A stretch of 9,207 bases of DNA from the NCBI GenBank assembly GCA_002384205.1, contig DGBH01000162.1, positions 1-9,207 on the forward strand. The letters run 5' to 3'. The notes under the pieces are model-generated. The model ran no database searches and was not told the origin of the DNA. It saw only the letters and a program-made list of their open reading frames with translations. The translations under genes were made by a program, and so were the position numbers. This DNA comes from Bacteroidetes bacterium UBA4009. GTDB taxonomy: Bacteria > Bacteroidota > Bacteroidia > NS11-12g > UBA9320. Shown in pieces: positions 5,985 through 9,207 of the stretch (position 1 is the stretch's first letter; every line of letters begins with the position of its first letter).

Positions 5985-6004
5985 CGTTTACAAAAAATAA
6001 TTCT

Positions 6005-9000
6005 ATGCATAAAAGAATACAATTAATACTGATTGCACTCACCTTTTATTCGGCAATATTTGCCCAAAAAGCTACCATTTCTGGTAGAGTTATTGACACT
6101 TTAGGTCAAGGACTTATAGGAGCAATAGTGGTCGAAAAAGGAACGTCTAACGGTGCGGTAGTTGGTGAAAATGGGAAATTTTCTATTAATGTAAATGATG
6201 CTAAAACCGCATATATTACAGCTTCATACTCTGGTTACGCTAATTCAACAGTAGCCTTAGGTGGCAAAACTACCATTACCATAACGTTAAGAGAAAACGC
6301 AGTAGGCATTGGAGAAATTATGGTAGTCGGTTATGGAACTGCCACTAAAAAGGAATTTACGGGAGCTAGTGCTTCAGTACGAGGAGAAAGTTTAGAAAAG
6401 CTAAATATACCTAGAGTAGACCAAGCGCTTCAAGGACAAATTGCAGGTGTTAGTATAAACACAAACTCAGGATCACCAGGAGGAGCATCTAGTATTAGAA
6501 TTAGAGGTCTTTCTACCTTTGGGGATAATGACCCTCTTATATTAGTAGACGGTGTGGTTTATGATTCGGAAGGCCTTAACGCTTTAAATCCAAATGACAT
6601 TGCAAGTATAAACGTACTGAAAGATGCTACAGCCGGTATATATGGTGTGCGTGCAGCAAATGGAGTTATCCTTATAGAAACCAAAAAAGGCAGAAAAAAT
6701 TCTGCTCCAAGTATTGAGCTATCTGGATACGTAGGGATGCAACAAGCATCTAAGAAGTTAAATCTGCTAAATGCAAATGAATATGCAGTTTTGAAAAATG
6801 AAATGTTTGCAAATGGAAATCAAGCATTACCATTTAGTAATACAAATTTGGGAGAAGGAACTAACTGGCAAGATTCTGTTTTTAAAACAGCTATGGTTAG
6901 AGACTATAATATTAACGTTTCAGGGGGTTCAGACAAAACAACCTATTCCATTGGCGGTAGTTATTTTAATCAAGACGGTATAGTTGGGCTGGATAAAGCG
7001 AATTTTAATAGAATAAACGGACGTGTAAACTTAAGTACAGAAATGAGTTCTAAACTTAAGCTCAATAGTGTTTTCTTGTACACTAAAGAAGAGAGAAGTG
7101 CCTTGCCTGAAAACGGCATTGGTTCTGTTTTATATAACACCGTTAATGCTTTTCCAACTGATCCTGTCCGTGATGCAAATGGTAATTTCACCTATTTGGA
7201 AGAAGTATCTGATATTATCAATCCAATTGCTCAAATGCAAAACACCTACAATTCATCTCGTGTAAACAAGTTCGTCGGGAAAGAAGAGTTAGTGTACGAT
7301 ATACTTCCAAATCTAAGTTTCACCAATAGATTTAACTATAACTATGCGTTAGTAGATGGTAAAACATTTTCACCTTTAGTATGGTTTGGTCCTGGTAAAG
7401 CACAAAATACAGCTATCAATTCAAATCTAGATCCTACTCAAGTAGAGATCGCCCCAGGAACGTTTATTGAGCGTGGTGCAAGTGTTACAGAGCAACGTAG
7501 CTCATACAGCGACCTTAATTTTGAGTCGTTTTTTAATCATGAAAAGGTATTTAATGCGATTCATACGGTTAAAACTACGCTAGGAGCTTCTATCTTTAGC
7601 CGAAACGGAAGTGCGCTAGGAGGTACAGGGTATAACATCCCAAATAACTCTATTGATTATGCCGATATTTCTGCTAATCAAGCCCCAGGAGGGTTTTTAA
7701 ATAACGTGTATTCATTTCAATTTCAAGAAAGACTGTTATCTACATTCCTTAGAGCAGAATACAAGTATAGTTCTAAGTATTTTGGTTCAGCTATTTTGCG
7801 CAGAGACGGATCTTCTAAGTTTGGACCTAATAGTCGTTACGGAATATTCCCAACCGTTTCTGGTTCTTGGGTAGTTTCTGAAGAAGATTTTTATGACAAT
7901 AAAGCTTTTGACTTCTTAAAAATAAGAGCCAGTTATGGAATAAGTGGTAATGATCAAATCGAAAATTTCGCTTATCGAGGTCTTCTAACTGGAGAAGGTG
8001 TATATGTTTTTAATGATGTAATAACTAGCGGTGCGGCGATAGGACGTGCTTCTAATCCGGATTTGAAATGGGAAACAACTCGTCAACTTAATATAGGCGC
8101 TGATTTTAGTTTGTTTAAGAATTTAAGTGTTACGCTTAACTACTTTATTAAAAATACTAAAGATCTATTGTTTCAGCCAGATGTGTCTGGTGTGCTAGGT
8201 ACTGCAGGTGCAGGAAGCTATCCTCCAATTATTAATGCTGGCGATGTTTCGAACAAAGGTCTTGAGATAGAAATGTCTCATGACGCAAAAATTAGTAAAA
8301 ACTGGAGTATTACCAATAGCTTGAATGCTACCTTTATTAAAAATGAGGTAACGGCTATTCCTGAAGGAGTAGATTTTATACCTGGTGCGGCATTCGGAAT
8401 TGGCGGGGGTATCGCTACTCGATTTGAACAAGGATACTCAATTGGTTACTTTATTGGATATGAAACAGACGGAATCTTCCAAACACAAGCAGAAATTGAT
8501 AACTCTCCAGTTAAACAAGATGGAGCAAAACCTGGGGATTTGCGATATGTAGATCAAAATGGAGATGGTAAAATTAGTTTTGGAGATGATTTAGATAAAA
8601 CTGAGCTAGGCTCTCCTATACCAACAGTAACTATTGGTTATAATCTTAATGTTAGATATAAAGGTTTTGACTTAGCAGGAAACTTATATGCTGCATTAGG
8701 CCAAGAGATAGTGCGCAACTATGAGAGACAGCAGCCGTATGCAAATCAACTTTCATACACCATTAACAGATGGACGGGTGCAGGAAGTACTAACGAAGAT
8801 CCAAGGCTAACGACAGCACTTAATAGAAATAATGTTTTTTCTGATTACTATGTTGAAAAGGGATCTTTCGCAAGACTGAAAAATTTACAAGTAGGCTATA
8901 CTTTTTCAAATAAGAAGTTAGAAAAACTAAAAATTTCGTCTTCTAGAATTTACATAGCTGCCAATAATCTAGTCACTCTAACTAAGTACCAAGGTTATGA

Positions 9001-9103
9001 TCCAGATATTGGATCAGCTGGCGGAGCACTAGGAGCAGGTATAGACTACGGATTTTATCCGCAAGCAAGAACAATAATGACAGGTATTTCTATTAAATTT
9101 TAA
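6005..9103 (+). CDS. SusC/RagA family TonB-dependent outer membrane transporter
   Basis: The 1032-residue protein has normal SusC length. A signal peptide (about 1-20, SAIFA|QK) is followed by a carboxypeptidase-regulatory-like N-terminal extension (about 22-97, beginning ATISGRVIDTLGQGLIGA), then the junction GEIMVVGYG (103-111) that is characteristic of SusC proteins. The plug carries QALQGQIAGV, IRIRGLSTFGDNDPLILVDG and LKDATAGIYGVRAANGV. The rest is the 22-stranded barrel, ending in phenylalanine (GISIKF) as outer-membrane barrels do. D850-D861 (DQNGDGKISFGD) is a calcium-loop-like element often seen in this family. No STN domain precedes the extension, so direct signalling to an anti-sigma factor is unlikely. 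SusC proteins import oligosaccharides, or sometimes peptides, in a lidded complex with SusD, using TonB-ExbBD energy. The GH92 gene upstream suggests mannose-containing glycans; the transporter sequence itself does not show the substrate. The SusD gene begins six bases after its stop. Confidence 0.96.
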   Translation: MHKRIQLILIALTFYSAIFAQKATISGRVIDTLGQGLIGAIVVEKGTSNGAVVGENGKFSINVNDAKTAYITASYSGYANSTVALGGKTTITITLRENAVGIGEIMVVGYGTATKKEFTGASASVRGESLEKLNIPRVDQALQGQIAGVSINTNSGSPGGASSIRIRGLSTFGDNDPLILVDGVVYDSEGLNALNPNDIASINVLKDATAGIYGVRAANGVILIETKKGRKNSAPSIELSGYVGMQQASKKLNLLNANEYAVLKNEMFANGNQALPFSNTNLGEGTNWQDSVFKTAMVRDYNINVSGGSDKTTYSIGGSYFNQDGIVGLDKANFNRINGRVNLSTEMSSKLKLNSVFLYTKEERSALPENGIGSVLYNTVNAFPTDPVRDANGNFTYLEEVSDIINPIAQMQNTYNSSRVNKFVGKEELVYDILPNLSFTNRFNYNYALVDGKTFSPLVWFGPGKAQNTAINSNLDPTQVEIAPGTFIERGASVTEQRSSYSDLNFESFFNHEKVFNAIHTVKTTLGASIFSRNGSALGGTGYNIPNNSIDYADISANQAPGGFLNNVYSFQFQERLLSTFLRAEYKYSSKYFGSAILRRDGSSKFGPNSRYGIFPTVSGSWVVSEEDFYDNKAFDFLKIRASYGISGNDQIENFAYRGLLTGEGVYVFNDVITSGAAIGRASNPDLKWETTRQLNIGADFSLFKNLSVTLNYFIKNTKDLLFQPDVSGVLGTAGAGSYPPIINAGDVSNKGLEIEMSHDAKISKNWSITNSLNATFIKNEVTAIPEGVDFIPGAAFGIGGGIATRFEQGYSIGYFIGYETDGIFQTQAEIDNSPVKQDGAKPGDLRYVDQNGDGKISFGDDLDKTELGSPIPTVTIGYNLNVRYKGFDLAGNLYAALGQEIVRNYERQQPYANQLSYTINRWTGAGSTNEDPRLTTALNRNNVFSDYYVEKGSFARLKNLQVGYTFSNKKLEKLKISSSRIYIAANNLVTLTKYQGYDPDIGSAGGALGAGIDYGFYPQARTIMTGISIKF

Positions 9104-9109
9104 GAAACC

Positions 9110-9207
9110 ATGAGAAATTTAAAAAACTCCATAAAAGCAATATTCTTATTTACTTTACTATCGTTTAGTTTTGGGTGTAATAAGTTTTTAGATATCAATC
9201 CTTTATA
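9110..9207 (+). CDS. SusD/RagB family surface lipoprotein, N-terminus only
   Basis: Only 32 codons plus two bases lie in the window. They encode a lipoprotein signal peptide: basic start MRNLKNSIK, hydrophobic core AIFLFTLLSFSFG, and the lipid-attachment cysteine C23 in SFGC. The mature start CNKFLDINP is the classic opening of SusD/RagB proteins. The start lies six bases after the SusC stop, the usual tight susC-susD arrangement, so the two are almost certainly co-transcribed. SusD forms the lid over the SusC barrel and binds the glycan at the cell surface. The lipobox is relaxed compared with the E. coli pattern, as is common in this phylum. The rest of the gene, and so its ligand-binding features, is outside the window. 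Confidence 0.9.
   Translation, partial: MRNLKNSIKAIFLFTLLSFSFGCNKFLDINPL

Noticed and set aside
5659..6022. Minus-strand frames covering the GH92 end and the gap before the SusC gene.
   Set aside because: They are low-complexity translations of AT-rich antisense and intergenic DNA, overlap the start of the SusC gene, and have no protein signature.
6070..6310. An STN signalling domain at the N-terminus of the SusC protein.
   Set aside because: The segment after the signal peptide reads directly as the carboxypeptidase-regulatory-like extension (ATISGRVIDT) with no room for an STN domain.
1..9207. tRNA or rRNA genes, CRISPR arrays, insertion sequences or phage genes.
   Set aside because: No clover-leaf-like gene, regularly spaced repeats, transposase or integrase-like protein was seen. 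Coding sequence fills the window except for gaps of 201, 108, 145 and 6 bases and the 3-base yebC-glycosyltransferase junction.

Overview
The window looks like a chromosome segment of a Bacteroidota (Bacteroidetes) bacterium. The evidence is a SusC/SusD pair, a secreted GH92 alpha-mannosidase with an Ala-Gln-Lys type signal-peptide junction, moderately AT-rich DNA, almost no Shine-Dalgarno sequences, and candidate promoters of the Bacteroidota type (TTG, about 17-18 bases, TAnnTTTG-like) instead of the sigma70 type. I cannot name the species.

Layout. On the minus strand, 1-546 is the N-terminal part of a GT4-like glycosyltransferase that runs off the left edge. It follows yebC (550-1260) in the same reading frame after a single stop codon and appears to start at TTG. 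The 201-base gap at 1261-1461 separates yebC from the divergent lpd gene (1462-2847, dihydrolipoyl dehydrogenase) and seems to hold a promoter for each. lpd ends at a strong rho-independent terminator (2888-2924). After it comes a plus-strand glycan-use block: a secreted GH92 exo-alpha-mannosidase with added C-terminal domains (2956-5859), a 145-base regulatory gap with two inverted repeats (5860-6004), a SusC-like TonB-dependent outer-membrane transporter (6005-9103), and the first 32 codons of a SusD-like lipoprotein (9110 to the right edge).

How the genes fit together. The left half is housekeeping: a translation or regulatory factor (YebC), a cell-envelope type glycosyltransferase, and the E3 subunit of 2-oxoacid dehydrogenase or glycine cleavage complexes. 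The right half reads as the start of a polysaccharide utilization locus. In that model SusD captures a glycan at the cell surface, SusC imports it using TonB energy, and the GH92 enzyme trims terminal alpha-mannose, so an alpha-mannan or mannose-rich N-glycan is the best substrate guess. No regulator (hybrid two-component, SusR-like or ECF sigma/anti-sigma) lies inside the window, and the SusC protein shows no N-terminal STN signalling domain.

I found no clearly new biological system. The points most worth a second look are the shared promoter-like motif before four genes, the way promoter elements overlap the terminator hairpins, apparent leaderless starts for yebC and the GH92 gene, the composition break and divergent C-terminal part of the GH92 gene, and the unusual yebC/glycosyltransferase junction.
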